Shown here: one piece after another, positions 24,337 through 33,237 of the stretch
Numbering within the stretch: the stretch's first letter is position 1
How the letters are laid out: each line of letters begins with the position of its first letter
From: Betaproteobacteria bacterium
Lineage (GTDB): Bacteria; Pseudomonadota; Gammaproteobacteria; Burkholderiales; Ga0077523
DNA: 64,000 nt
Assembly: GCA_016125475.1 (NCBI GenBank)
Contig: WGLR01000007.1
Span: 1 to 64,000, forward strand
Direction of reading: 5' to 3'
Notes under the pieces: generated by a model
The model's database searches: none
What the model was told of the DNA's origin: nothing
Seen by the model: the letters and a program-made list of their open reading frames with translations, nothing else
Position numbers and translations under genes: made by a program

Positions 24337-26054
24337 TGGCTGCACCATCTCGAAAGGGTCTCGACCAGCTCCCGCGGTCGAAGAGGAAGCGGGCCAGGTC
24401 GGGCATGGCTCTCCACGGGCACCGGTATCGCACCGGTCGCTCGCAGGTACTGCGCGAGCTGCCCCGCCTGATTGACCTCGACCACGATGACGCGACGCAC
24501 GCCACGCAGCGCCGCGGCCAGCGCTTCGCGCTGCAGCGGCGCAAGCAGGCGAATGGCGACGTGGCGGAGCCGATGACCGCTCGCGACGAGGCGCGCGATC
24601 GCCTCTCGCGTGGGTCCGACCGTCGAGCCCCACGTGATCACGGCGACCTCGCCATCGCCTTCGACCTCCGCCCACCGTGCCCCGAAATCGTGGCTCTCGA
24701 GCTTGCGAAGGCGCTTCGCGAGCTGCGCGTGATGATCTTTCGCAGCCGAGGAAGGTGTGCCGCGCTCGTTGTGCGTGAGCCCGTCGCCGATCCACTGACC
24801 GTGCGCATCGCCCGGTGCGGTCATCGGCGAGATGCCGGAATCGGTGATCGCATAGCGTCGGTAGGAGTCGGGCTCGAGCGGACCGGCACGCAGTCGCGAA
24901 TCGGGGGAATCGTGGAGTGCGGGCGCATCGATCACGCTGCGCGTCTGACCCATCCCCTGATCCGACAGCACGATGGCCGGAACCTGCAGGGCCTCCGCGA
25001 GTTCGACGGACCACTGCGTCGTCGCGAGCGTGTCGGCAATCGACACCGGTGCGAGCACGAGTCGCGGCGCATCGCCGTGCGTGCCGTAGATCGCGAGGTT
25101 CAGATCGGACTGTTCGCTCTTCGTGGGGATACCCGTCGAGGGGCCGCCACGCATCACGTCGATGAGCACGAGGGGCATTTCCGCGGCGATCGCGAGCCCC
25201 AGTGTCTCGACCATGAGAGACAGCCCGGGGCCGGACGTGACGGTCATCGCGGGCACGCCACCGTACGACGCACCCACCGCCATGCCCACGGCAGCCAGTT
25301 CGTCCTCCGCCTGAAGCAATGTGCCTCCCAGCTCCGGCAACACGGGTGCGAGCCACTCCACCACCTCGGTGGCCGGCGTGATGGGATAGCCGGCCACGAA
25401 CCGGATCCCGCCGCGCAGCGCACCGACCGCGGCAGCCTCGTTGCCGCTGATCAGCCACCGCGGCTTCGGATCTGCGGGTGATGCGAGCGCGAGCGCACCG
25501 CCGTCGGGCAGAGGCAGCGAACGGCCCGCCCGCAGTGCCGCGCGAGACGCCTCGATGATCGCCTCACCCTTGGCACCGATCTTCGCGACGACGACACGCT
25601 CCAGCTCATCAGGATCCAGTCCGAGCAGGGCGGAGACGACGCCGAGAGCGACCATGTTGGGCCGCCCCCCGCGCACGGTCGCGGCCTGCTCGGAGAAAGG
25701 CAGCTTCCACAGCGTCGCGCCCGACGCGAGCATCGCTTCCGGTGGCTCGCCCATGCGCGGATCGCCCACGATCAGACTCGTCGCCTGCAGCGGGATCTCG
25801 GTCGCGAACCGCTCGACGTGTCCCCAGTCGATCGCGACGAGCGCATCGTAGTAGTCGGGCTGGGACTCCACGGCAACCGTCCCGATGCGCAGCAGCGCGG
25901 CAGCCTCGCCCCCTCTCACCTGCGGCCCCGAAAGTCGGCTGAACAGGCCGTAGTAACCGGAACGTGCGGCCGCTTCGAGCAGCATGCTCCCGATGGTCAT
26001 CACCCCCGCCCCGCCACTGCCGGCGAGCGCGATGGCCACAGTCGATCGACTCAT
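24333..26054 (-). CDS. korA: 2-oxoacid:acceptor oxidoreductase, fused gamma-alpha subunit (KorA-like)
   Basis: 573 residues. The gamma part (about 1-185) begins AIALAGSGGAGVMTIGSMLL and has LSGPQVRGGEAAALLR; the alpha part (about 200-573) has the pyrimidine-binding region (SGNEAAAVGALRGGIRF, GYPITPATEVVEWLA, TVTSGPGLSLMVETLGL). This gamma-alpha fusion plus a separate beta is the two-subunit KorAB layout. No ferredoxin-domain subunit is encoded, so a separate ferredoxin must accept the electrons. First gene of the korA-korB-rubrerythrin unit. A palindromic FNR-like box lies about 120 nt upstream. Confidence 0.93.
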   Translation of the reverse strand: MSRSTVAIALAGSGGAGVMTIGSMLLEAAARSGYYGLFSRLSGPQVRGGEAAALLRIGTVAVESQPDYYDALVAIDWGHVERFATEIPLQATSLIVGDPRMGEPPEAMLASGATLWKLPFSEQAATVRGGRPNMVALGVVSALLGLDPDELERVVVAKIGAKGEAIIEASRAALRAGRSLPLPDGGALALASPADPKPRWLISGNEAAAVGALRGGIRFVAGYPITPATEVVEWLAPVLPELGGTLLQAEDELAAVGMAVGASYGGVPAMTVTSGPGLSLMVETLGLAIAAEMPLVLIDVMRGGPSTGIPTKSEQSDLNLAIYGTHGDAPRLVLAPVSIADTLATTQWSVELAEALQVPAIVLSDQGMGQTRSVIDAPALHDSPDSRLRAGPLEPDSYRRYAITDSGISPMTAPGDAHGQWIGDGLTHNERGTPSSAAKDHHAQLAKRLRKLESHDFGARWAEVEGDGEVAVITWGSTVGPTREAIARLVASGHRLRHVAIRLLAPLQREALAAALRGVRRVIVVEVNQAGQLAQYLRATGAIPVPVESHARPGPLPLRPRELVETLSRWCSQ

Positions 26055-26596
26055 GACAATCCTCGTTCTCCAGTTTGGTCATTCCGGCCAGAACGCCGGG
26101 AACACCGACCACCACCGCCCCGCTCCGGAGGCGATCCTCGCGGGCACTGTGCCCGATCAGCCCACTGGACACGTTGACACACGTCAATCCGTTGCGCCCA
26201 CACACGTTGCGTCGCAGGTCCGGCCGACGGTGCCCTGCCCTCGTTCGACTTCCGGGCGGGCGGTGATCGATGATCCTTCATGGGAACGGATTGCTCTGTG
26301 ACCGGGATCACCCTTCCGCGCGCCACGCCGCGTCCCGGGCGCTTCGACCCCCGTCGCGCGGATCGCGGCACCGGCCGGACGCAAGACGGTCGGGGAAGCG
26401 CGTCTGGCTGGTGAACGCACCCGCGCAGGACCTTGCGCTGAGTCAATTCCACGCGGGCCGCTCACGGTTCCGCAGTGACCGGCAACGCGGTTGGAGAAAC
26501 GGGGGATCGGGTATAGATTCCCGACTCACTCCCAACCGCGAGCGAACGGATGGTCAGGATGGTCAACATATTTCGGGGCGAGGACGAGGGTCGGCG
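26055..26596. other. Divergent control region between korA and the thiolase-like gene
   Basis: 540 nt without a convincing gene. It separates two divergent units and carries the palindrome at 26174-26187 described separately. The open frame running into the thiolase-like gene from 26270 has no family resemblance before the ATG at 26597. Confidence 0.5.
26174..26187. promoter_or_regulatory. FNR/Anr/Dnr-like operator
   Basis: TTGACACACGTCAA is a perfect 5-4-5 inverted repeat and matches the TTGAT-N4-ATCAA consensus of the FNR family with C/G in place of T/A at the inner pair, a variant seen for Dnr/NNR-type regulators. It is about 120 nt upstream of korA and 410 nt upstream of the thiolase-like gene. 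An oxygen-labile ferredoxin oxidoreductase is a sensible target. Prediction only. Confidence 0.5.
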
Positions 26597-27733
26597 ATGA
26601 GCTGGGTGACCGGTGTGGGTCTCACGCGATTCGGCAAGCACCCCGGCCGTGGCACGCTCGATCTCATGAGCGAAGCAGCCACGTCGGCACTCGCCGACGC
26701 CGGGCTGGAACGTCGCGACATCGACGGGCTGCTGACGGGGTATTCGACGACGCTGCCCCACCTGATGCTCTCGACGCTGTTCGCCGAACACTTCGGCCTG
26801 TCACCGCGCTACGCTCATGCGATCCAGCTGGGCGGTGCCACAGGCTTCACCATGGCGATGCTCGCCCATCACATCGTGGAAGCGGGGCTGGCGTCTCACG
26901 TGCTGGTCGTCGCGGGCGAGAACCGACTCACCGGGCAGAGCCGGGACAGCGCGGTGCAGACGCTCGCGCAGGTTGGTCATCCCGCCTACGAGGTTCCGCT
27001 CGGCGCCACGATTCCCGCCTACTACGGTCTCGTCGCGTCCCGCTACATGCACGAGCACGGCATCACCGAAGAGGATTTCGCCGCCCTCGCGGTCCTCATG
27101 CGAACCCACGCCACGCGTCACCCGGGCGCACAGTTCCGCGACCCCATTTCCGAAGTCGACGTGCTCGCATCGAAACCCGTGTCCTCCCCGCTCAAGCTTC
27201 TCGACTGCTGTCCGGTGTCCGACGGCGGCGCCGCCTTCGTGGTGAGCAGGGAATGCGTGAGTGCCCATTCGGTGCGCATTCTCGGCACGGCCCAGGCGCA
27301 CACCCACCAGCACGTGAGTGCCGCACCGAGCCTCACCCGATTCGGCGCGGCAGCCTCCGCGAGCGACGCGATGCGCGCGGCCGGCGTGACACTGCGCGAC
27401 GTCGACTACGCCGGGATCTACGACAGCTTCACGATCACGCTCGCGATCCTGCTCGAGGAGATCGGCCTCGCACCACGCGGGCAGGCTGGAAAGCTCGCGC
27501 GCGCCGGCCACTTCTCCGCCGACGGCAGCGTCCCGCTCAATGCGCATGGCGGCCTGCTCTCGTATGGTCATTGCGGCGTGGGCGGGGCGATGGCCCATCT
27601 CGTCGAGGCTCACCTCCAGCTCACGGATCGCGGGGGCGAGCGCCAGTGCGGCGCGCCGCGTCTCGCGCTGCTGCACGGAGACGGCGGCGTGCTCTCCTCC
27701 CACGTGAGCCTCGTGATGGAGCGCGCCCGATGA
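26597..27733 (+). CDS. Thiolase-like (SCP-x type) protein without the usual nucleophilic Cys
   Basis: 378 residues from the ATG at 26597, a thiolase fold. The C-terminal half keeps NAHGGLLSYGHCGVGGAMAH and PVSDGGAAFVV. In the first half, where active thiolases have Cys-x-Ser-Gly, this protein has IQLGGATGFTMAML, so the acyl-accepting Cys is missing. Such proteins pair with DUF35 partners and act as retro-aldolases (as Ltp2 with ChsH2) or other C-C lyases rather than Claisen thiolases. Its stop overlaps the DUF35 start by 4 nt. Likely part of an acyl-CoA degradation route; the substrate is unknown. Confidence 0.85.
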   Translation: MSWVTGVGLTRFGKHPGRGTLDLMSEAATSALADAGLERRDIDGLLTGYSTTLPHLMLSTLFAEHFGLSPRYAHAIQLGGATGFTMAMLAHHIVEAGLASHVLVVAGENRLTGQSRDSAVQTLAQVGHPAYEVPLGATIPAYYGLVASRYMHEHGITEEDFAALAVLMRTHATRHPGAQFRDPISEVDVLASKPVSSPLKLLDCCPVSDGGAAFVVSRECVSAHSVRILGTAQAHTHQHVSAAPSLTRFGAAASASDAMRAAGVTLRDVDYAGIYDSFTITLAILLEEIGLAPRGQAGKLARAGHFSADGSVPLNAHGGLLSYGHCGVGGAMAHLVEAHLQLTDRGGERQCGAPRLALLHGDGGVLSSHVSLVMERAR

Positions 27734-28089
27734 GTGGAGACGCGATGTCCGACTGGACCGAAGGTACCGAAGCCATCCTCTACCAGCGCTGCGGGACGTG
27801 CTCGCGCGTCTGGTATTTCCGCCGCGACTTCTGCCCGCATTGCGGGGACACGAAAGTGGTCTCTTATCGGGCAGCAGGCAGCGGAACGGTGCACGCGATG
27901 ACACGCGTCGCCCGCGCACCGAGCGAGGCGCTTCGCGCGCACGCACCCTACGTGATCGGGCTCGTCGACGTTGACGAAGGCTTCCGCATGATGGCGCACC
28001 TCGACGATGGCGTGCGCATCGGTGACCGCGTGCGGGCGCGCTTCGAAACCTTCGGTGACGCCATCGTTCCGGTGTTCGGCACGGACTGA
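27730..28089 (+). CDS. DUF35 zinc-ribbon/OB-fold protein, partner of the thiolase-like protein
   Basis: 119 residues; the start overlaps the thiolase-like stop (ATGA). The rubredoxin-like zinc ribbon shows YQRCGTCSRVWYF and FCPHCGDTKVV (C-x2-C twice); the OB-fold follows with SGTVHAMTRVARAP and DDGVRIGDRVRARFE. DUF35 proteins form complexes with thiolase-like proteins and bind CoA substrates. The overlap implies a fixed ratio of the two and a joint enzyme. An ATG five codons later (MSDWTEG) is an alternative start. Confidence 0.88.
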   Translation: MSGDAMSDWTEGTEAILYQRCGTCSRVWYFRRDFCPHCGDTKVVSYRAAGSGTVHAMTRVARAPSEALRAHAPYVIGLVDVDEGFRMMAHLDDGVRIGDRVRARFETFGDAIVPVFGTD

Positions 28090-28401
28090 TGGAATCGCGC
28101 CGCGCCGGCGCCTCACATCAGCATGCGCCGGGGTCCATCCGGCCGACAGCCCGGCGGGCCACCGGATTGCCCGGCACCGCGAATGACCGCCGGTCGGGCG
28201 CACACCGTGGGCTCTGTCGTGCCGCCAGCGGCGGCCCTTGAACGGGCGTGCAGCGGCATCACGGCGAACATCCCGTGCTCCACGGGTGAGTAGGTTGCCC
28301 AGCCGTGGGCAGGCAGCGAGAGCACGAGGAGCGCGGCCAGCCCGATCCACCCCGGAACGCATCGCGTCCCGTCATACCCCGACAGCGGCGAGCGCCGATT
28401 T
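28090..28401. other. Short gene-free stretch
   Basis: A minus-strand frame (28113-28415) holds a hydrophobic segment (WIGLAALLVLSLPAHGW) that could be a signal or membrane helix, but it starts inside the next gene, lacks a ribosome binding site and matches nothing known. Otherwise nothing is seen. Confidence 0.35.
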
Positions 28402-28656
28402 TCAGCCGTCACCATGGCCGCCGGACCCGTGCGACACGGCAGGATCCTCGCCCTTCGCGCGGGCGCGCCCCTCGGCTTCTGCGCGACGCAGACGTTCAGC
28501 CTCTTCGGGCGTTCTCGGACGTGCGTTGCGCGCTGCACGGTCCACCTCTCCGGATTCGGCGAAGGTCCGGGCCTCGTCGTCATAGCGACGAGCCGACTCC
28601 CGGTCGCCCTCGCCCTGATTGCGCGCGTGGGTGTGTGTCTTCGCGTTGTCATTCAT
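28402..28656 (-). CDS. Conserved small hydrophilic protein
   Basis: 84 residues with AGGAGG 7 nt upstream of the ATG. Very charged and without hydrophobic segments: RNQGEGDRESARRYDDEAR, then AARNARPRTPEEAERLRRA and a KGEDPAVS end. Proteins with this pattern (N-Q-G-E-G near the start and E-D-P-A-V at the end) are found across proteobacteria as unnamed stress-type proteins; I do not know a function. It is likely partly disordered. Lies between two plus-strand acyl-CoA genes but in the opposite direction. Confidence 0.7.
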   Translation of the reverse strand: MNDNAKTHTHARNQGEGDRESARRYDDEARTFAESGEVDRAARNARPRTPEEAERLRRAEAEGRARAKGEDPAVSHGSGGHGDG

Positions 28657-28992
28657 GCTCGAACCTCCTGTTCGTCGGCCACCGACCCACGCCTCCGGGC
28701 GGAAACGCAGGAACTGGCGGGCGTCGGTTCCGGAAGCGCCATTCGCAGCAACCCGCGAGCGGCGCCTCGTGCCGGACCTCCAGTGGCCATAGGTGCGGTC
28801 CAGTCGTTCGAACACGCGTTGCGCACGCGGCTCGCCGGACACCGACCGATGGAGGCAGGGTATGCCGAGAGGCGGTGCGCGCACATCGGTGGAGACCGAG
28901 TCTCGTGTCGGACTCCTCCCACACGGGGGGCGCGACAGCCGCGTCGGAAACCTTCTTTTTCCGCTACCCTTCGGGCTCTCCGAACCGTCGCG
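28657..28992. other. Divergent spacer before the acyl-CoA synthetase gene, no gene seen
   Basis: 336 nt between the small hydrophilic protein and the acyl-CoA synthetase, which diverge. The frame of the synthetase is open through it, but has no family resemblance before the ATG at 28993. No clear promoter or repeat is found. Confidence 0.4.
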
Positions 28993-31101
28993 ATGGAATC
29001 CGAATTCACCATGAGCACTCCGCTACGAGCCGCCACTGCCCCCCGCTCGATCGTCGTCATCGGGGCTTCAGACAATCCCGACAAGATCGGAGGCAGACCC
29101 CTGTTCTACCTGAAGCGTTTCGGATTCCGCGGACCTGTCTACGCGATCAACCCGAAGCGCACGGAAACCCAGGGCTTCCCGACCTTCCCGTCCCTCGACG
29201 CGCTGCCGGAGACGCCCGAGGCGGCAGTCGTCGCGGTGCCCGGCGAACTGGCAGTGGACGCGGTGGCGCGGTGCGCGGAAGCCGGCGTGAAACTTTGCGT
29301 CGTGATGACCTCCGGCTTTGGCGAGACCACCACGGAAGAAGGCCTGCGCGGCGAACGGCGCATGCGTGAAGCGGCGCGCGCCGCGGGCATGCGGGTGATC
29401 GGGCCGAATTCCCAGGGCATCGCGAACTTCGGCACCGGTGCCGTGATGTCCTTCTCTTCGGCATTCATCGAACTGCCTCCGGAGGACGGCCCTGTCGGCA
29501 TCGTCAGCCAGAGTGGTGCCATGAGCGTGGTGCCGTACTGCATGCTGCGGGAGCGCGGCATCGGCGTGCGCTATGCGAACGCGACCGGCAACGACTGCGA
29601 CGTGACCGTGTCCGAACTCGCCGCGGAGATGGCGCGAGACCCGGAACTGAAGCTTCTGCTGATGTATCTGGAAGGCATCCCCGATGCGAACGCGCTCGCG
29701 CAGGCCGCCGCGGTCGCGCGTGAACGCGATCTCCCGATCGTCGCACTGAAGTCGGGCAGGACGACGGCGGGCCAGCAGGCAGCGCGGTCGCACACCGGTG
29801 CGCTCGCGAACGAGGACCGCGTCGTCGACGCGTTCCTGGAACGTCACGGCATCTGGCGCGCGAACGACCTGCGGGAGCTGGCGCTCGCGACCGAGATGTA
29901 CCTGAAGGGCTGGCGCCCGGGTGGCCGACGGCTCGTGGCCATCAGCAATTCCGGCGCGGTCTGCGTGATGGCCGCGGATGCGGCCACGCGCGAGCAGATG
30001 CCGATCGCCCGGCTCGCGCCGGACACGCGCGCCGAACTCGCGTCGATCCTGCCGTCGGTCGCGACGAGCACCAACCCGATCGACATCACCGCCGCCCTGC
30101 TCACGAACAGCGGGCTTTTCGGGGCGATCCTTCCCGTGATCGCGCGCGACCCGGCCGCCGACGCGTTCGTGATCGGCATACCGGTCGCCGGCGCCGCTTA
30201 CGATGTCGAGGCATTCGCACGCGACACCGCGAACTTCGCCGAAATGACCGCGAAGCCGACGGTCGCGGCGATCACGCAGGAAAAGATCGCGGCGCCGTTC
30301 AAGGCTCGCGGCATTCCCGTGTTCCAGACAGAGGCGGACGCCGTGCTCGCACTCGCCCAGTTCATCGGTCATCACGAGCGCATGCGCGACGCGAAGCCCA
30401 CGCTGCCCGCGCAGTCGCGAGCGGCCGGTACCCGTCACATGCGCAACGAAGCCGACAGCCTCGCCCTGCTCGCCCAGGCGGGCGTACCCGTGGTTCCGCA
30501 CGTGCTGTGCCGGACCGAGGACGAAGCAGCCGCCGCCATCGCAAGCCTCGGCGGGCCAGTGGTCGTGAAGGGATGCTCGCGCGATGTCGCGCACAAGTCC
30601 GAACTCGGTCTCGTGCGCGTCGGCCTCGCCACGGAACAGGAGGTGCGAACGGCTTACACCGCGATGCGGGAGACTCTCGAGTCGGGCGGACACGCTTTCG
30701 ACGGCGTTCTCGTCGCGAGTCTCGCACGTGGCCGTCGCGAACTCATGATCGGCGCACACGTGGATCCGGTCTTCGGCCCCGTCGTCGTGATCGGCGACGG
30801 GGGCAAATACGTGGAAGCGATGCCGGACTCCCAGCTGCTGCTGCTGCCGTTCGACGAGGACGACGTGAAACGGGCGCTCTCCCGCCTGCGCATCGCTCCG
30901 CTCGTCACGGGGGTTCGGGGCGAGCCGCCGCTGGACGCGGACGCGTTCGCACGGGCCGCCGTGGCAGTGGGCAGGCTGATGGCGGCTCCGGAGTGCCCCG
31001 TCACGAGTCTCGACGTGAACCCGGTGCTCGTGGGCGCGGCCGGCGAAGGCTGTGTGGCGCTGGACGCCGTCGTGTTCGACGCAGGCGAGCCGGCGGCGTG
31101 A
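28993..31101 (+). CDS. ADP(NDP)-forming acyl-CoA synthetase, fused alpha-beta
   Basis: 702 residues (a second ATG at 29011 would give 696). N-terminal CoA-binding domain (SIVVIGASDNPDKIGGRP), succinyl-CoA-ligase-like middle (GIVSQSGAMSVVPYC; RSHTGALANEDRVVDAF with the phospho-His) and C-terminal ATP-grasp domain (GGPVVVKGCSRDVAHKSELG; DPVFGPVVVIGDGGKYVE). It interconverts an acyl-CoA plus ADP and phosphate with free acid and ATP, or activates an acid at low cost. It has no C-terminal GNAT domain. Near the thiolase-like/DUF35 pair and CitE-like lyase, so it may activate or release their substrate. Acid specificity is unknown. Confidence 0.88.
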   Translation: MESEFTMSTPLRAATAPRSIVVIGASDNPDKIGGRPLFYLKRFGFRGPVYAINPKRTETQGFPTFPSLDALPETPEAAVVAVPGELAVDAVARCAEAGVKLCVVMTSGFGETTTEEGLRGERRMREAARAAGMRVIGPNSQGIANFGTGAVMSFSSAFIELPPEDGPVGIVSQSGAMSVVPYCMLRERGIGVRYANATGNDCDVTVSELAAEMARDPELKLLLMYLEGIPDANALAQAAAVARERDLPIVALKSGRTTAGQQAARSHTGALANEDRVVDAFLERHGIWRANDLRELALATEMYLKGWRPGGRRLVAISNSGAVCVMAADAATREQMPIARLAPDTRAELASILPSVATSTNPIDITAALLTNSGLFGAILPVIARDPAADAFVIGIPVAGAAYDVEAFARDTANFAEMTAKPTVAAITQEKIAAPFKARGIPVFQTEADAVLALAQFIGHHERMRDAKPTLPAQSRAAGTRHMRNEADSLALLAQAGVPVVPHVLCRTEDEAAAAIASLGGPVVVKGCSRDVAHKSELGLVRVGLATEQEVRTAYTAMRETLESGGHAFDGVLVASLARGRRELMIGAHVDPVFGPVVVIGDGGKYVEAMPDSQLLLLPFDEDDVKRALSRLRIAPLVTGVRGEPPLDADAFARAAVAVGRLMAAPECPVTSLDVNPVLVGAAGEGCVALDAVVFDAGEPAA

Positions 31102-31120
31102 CGATGCGACAGGCGGGCGC

Positions 31121-32005
31121 TCAGCGTTCCGCGCCAAGACGGCGCGCCCGCTCCAGAATTCGGCACGCGTTGCGGTAGGTCGGCACCTCCACCCAGAGAC
31201 CGTCCACGAGGGCCCGCTCTTCACCCCGCGCACGCGCCGACTCGAAGGCGGTGACGATCGTGCGAGCGTGCGAGATCTCCTCCGCGCTCGGCGTGAGGAC
31301 TTCGTTCAGGGATGCTGCGTGTTCGGGATGCACGGCCGACTTGCACCGGTACCCGAGCCGACGTGCGTAGCGGGCCTCGCGCACCGCCAGATCGACGTCT
31401 CCGTATGTGCACGGCGCGTCGATCGGCTCGATCGACGCGGCCCGGCACTCGAGCAGGAATCGGCGCCGTGCGTAGTCGAGTTCGAGTCCGTCTGCGTGAC
31501 GGTCCGCGCAGAGGTCTGCCGCGAGATCCTCCGTGCCGAGCAGTGCGGCCCGCACGCGCGGACTGCCGGCGGCGATCGCGCGCACGTCCACGACCCCGAG
31601 CGCGGTCTCGCACACCGGAAGTATTTCCGTCCTGCCCGGAGGAATGCCTAGCGCCGCCTCGCGTTCGGTGATGGCGGCATCCAGCGCGCGCATCTGGCCG
31701 GCGGTCGCGGCCATCGGCAGTGCGACGACATCCGCCCCCGCGGCCATCGCCGCGTCGAGGTCGACCGGCCCGTCGGCATCGAGCGCATTGATCCGGACGG
31801 CGACGACATACCCTGCCTCGTGCCACCGCGTGACGAGTGCAGGCAGACCTTCCCTCGCCTCGCCGCGACGCGGTTCCGGCGTGAAGTCCTCGAGGTCGGC
31901 GATGAGGACGTCGGCACCGCTGCGCGCCATCGCGTCGTGAGCAGCGGCGTTCGCGCCCGGGCCGAAGAGCCACGTGCGCCTGAGGTCGGGATCGGTGAGC
32001 GGCAT
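31121..32005 (-). CDS. HpcH/HpaI aldolase/citrate lyase beta (CitE-like) family protein
   Basis: 294 residues, a TIM barrel. RRTWLFGPGANAAAHDAMAR, ADVLIADLEDFTPEPRR (metal Asp/Glu), AGADVVALPM, LPVCETALGVVDV and RCKSAVHPEHAASLNEV are the CitE-like landmarks. Such enzymes split or form bonds in malyl-, citramalyl- or beta-methylmalyl-CoA. No citrate lyase alpha or gamma subunits are present, so a stand-alone CoA lyase or thioesterase is more likely. It is convergent with the acyl-CoA synthetase, 19 nt apart. Confidence 0.88.
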   Translation of the reverse strand: MPLTDPDLRRTWLFGPGANAAAHDAMARSGADVLIADLEDFTPEPRRGEAREGLPALVTRWHEAGYVVAVRINALDADGPVDLDAAMAAGADVVALPMAATAGQMRALDAAITEREAALGIPPGRTEILPVCETALGVVDVRAIAAGSPRVRAALLGTEDLAADLCADRHADGLELDYARRRFLLECRAASIEPIDAPCTYGDVDLAVREARYARRLGYRCKSAVHPEHAASLNEVLTPSAEEISHARTIVTAFESARARGEERALVDGLWVEVPTYRNACRILERARRLGAER

Positions 32006-32100
32006 GGACGGTCCTCCTGGCGTACAGGTGAAAAAGGGTGTGCGCAGGCCTGCGCGACGACGTCAGGGTGGCGAGGATAGTCCGAAAGATGCGCCCCGGC

Positions 32101-32580
32101 TCACCGGTAGCGCAGCCGCAGTTCCTGACGCGTCTGCACCACCTCGAAATGGCGCAGGAAGTTCTGGCCCAGCAGCCCGACATCCCCGAGACCGCGGTTC
32201 ACCGCCACGCTCAGATCGGGAATTTCCACACAGGCGGCCGTGATCGAGCGAGAACGCGCGATCGTGCCGGCCACACGTCCCGCAGCCGTATTGAATACCG
32301 CCGCGGTGCCGTCCATCAATCCGGCCCGACCGGCGACGCGTGCGTTGACGGTCACGTAGCTCGCGCCGGTATCCACCAGGAACGTGACCGGCACGCCGTT
32401 CACCGCACCGTCGAGGTAGAAGTGGCCGTCCCGCGCGGCACCCACGACGATCTCGCCTGCCCCGCCCGGACCCTCGCAACCCAGCACCGGACTCTTCTCG
32501 TCTCCCAGCCGGGAGAACGCGACGTACCCGACGCCGATGAGCGCGAGCCAGACTCCCGCCGCGATGATGTGGCCTCTCAT
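32101..32580 (-). CDS. Membrane-anchored retropepsin-like aspartic protease
   Basis: 159 residues with one N-terminal membrane helix (GHIIAAGVWLALIGVGYVAF) and a periplasmic domain with FLVDTGASYVTVNARV, the single Asp-Thr-Gly motif of dimeric retropepsin-like proteases, and LGDVGLLGQNFLRHFEV near the end (the flap/Gly-rich part). This is the clan AA family often found in proteobacteria; the substrate is unknown. It is divergent from grpE and its start lies only 13 nt from the grpE sigma-32 -35 box. Confidence 0.85.
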   Translation of the reverse strand: MRGHIIAAGVWLALIGVGYVAFSRLGDEKSPVLGCEGPGGAGEIVVGAARDGHFYLDGAVNGVPVTFLVDTGASYVTVNARVAGRAGLMDGTAAVFNTAAGRVAGTIARSRSITAACVEIPDLSVAVNRGLGDVGLLGQNFLRHFEVVQTRQELRLRYR

Positions 32581-32593
32581 TTGTGCACCACCC

Positions 32594-32619
32594 CTTGAAA
32601 ACGACTCCCCGAGCCCCAT
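32594..32619 (+). promoter_or_regulatory. Sigma-32 heat-shock promoter of grpE
   Basis: CTTGAAA at 32594-32600 and CCCCAT at 32614-32619 with 13 nt between them, followed by GTG; this matches the sigma-32 (RpoH) consensus CTTGAAA / CCCCATNT almost exactly. The grpE start is 40 nt downstream. Confidence 0.85.
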
Positions 32620-32658
32620 GTGCGAAGGGTTCGAAAGACCTTTGAGCCAGGAAAACAG

Positions 32659-33237
32659 ATGTCGGAACAACACGATACGTTCAATCTTTCCCAGCAGACA
32701 CCCCCTGCCGGCAACGGTCGGACCAGCGAGTCCGCGCCGAATGATGCCGCCGCACCGGACGGGGCGGAAGTGATGCCGAGCATGGAGGAACTGCTCCGGA
32801 AGGCCGAATTGCAGGCGACGGAACACTACGACGCATGGCTCCGCGCAAAGGCCGAAGCCGACAACGTCCGCAAGCGTGCCCAGGAAGACGTAGCCAAGGC
32901 ACACAAGTTCGCGATCGACGGATTCTCGTCGGAACTGCTCGCCGTGAAGGACAGCCTCGAGGCGGCTCTGGACGCGAACAACACGTCCATCGAGAACATG
33001 CGAAACGGCGTCGAGATCACGCTGAGACAGCTCGTCTCCGTCTTCGACAAGTTCTCGATCAAGGAAATCGATCCCGCAGGCCAGAAGTTCGATCCGCACT
33101 TCCACCAGGCGATGAGCATGATGGACTCGGACCAGCCGCCCAATACGGTCGTGCAGGTCTTCCAGAAGGGCTATCTGCTCCACGACCGGGTCCTGAGACC
33201 CGCGCTGGTGGCGGTGTCCAAGTCGAAGGACGCTTGA
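32659..33237 (+). CDS. grpE: Nucleotide exchange factor GrpE
   Basis: Releases ADP from DnaK and so drives the chaperone cycle. 192 residues: a disordered N-terminus, a long dimerisation helix ([40 protein letters not shown]) and the C-terminal beta domain ([30 protein letters not shown]). Preceded by a sigma-32 promoter and followed by dnaK after 67 nt. Cytoplasmic, heat-inducible. Confidence 0.97.
   Translation: MSEQHDTFNLSQQTPPAGNGRTSESAPNDAAAPDGAEVMPSMEELLRKAELQATEHYDAWLRAKAEADNVRKRAQEDVAKAHKFAIDGFSSELLAVKDSLEAALDANNTSIENMRNGVEITLRQLVSVFDKFSIKEIDPAGQKFDPHFHQAMSMMDSDQPPNTVVQVFQKGYLLHDRVLRPALVAVSKSKDA

Noticed and set aside
28113-28415. Possible minus-strand gene with a hydrophobic segment
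   Set aside because: It begins inside the coding sequence at 28402-28656, has no ribosome binding site, and its C-terminal half is Gly/Pro/Arg-rich without any pattern.
29068-31233. 721-codon minus-strand frame
   Set aside because: Complete antisense shadow of the acyl-CoA synthetase gene, whose motifs are unmistakable.
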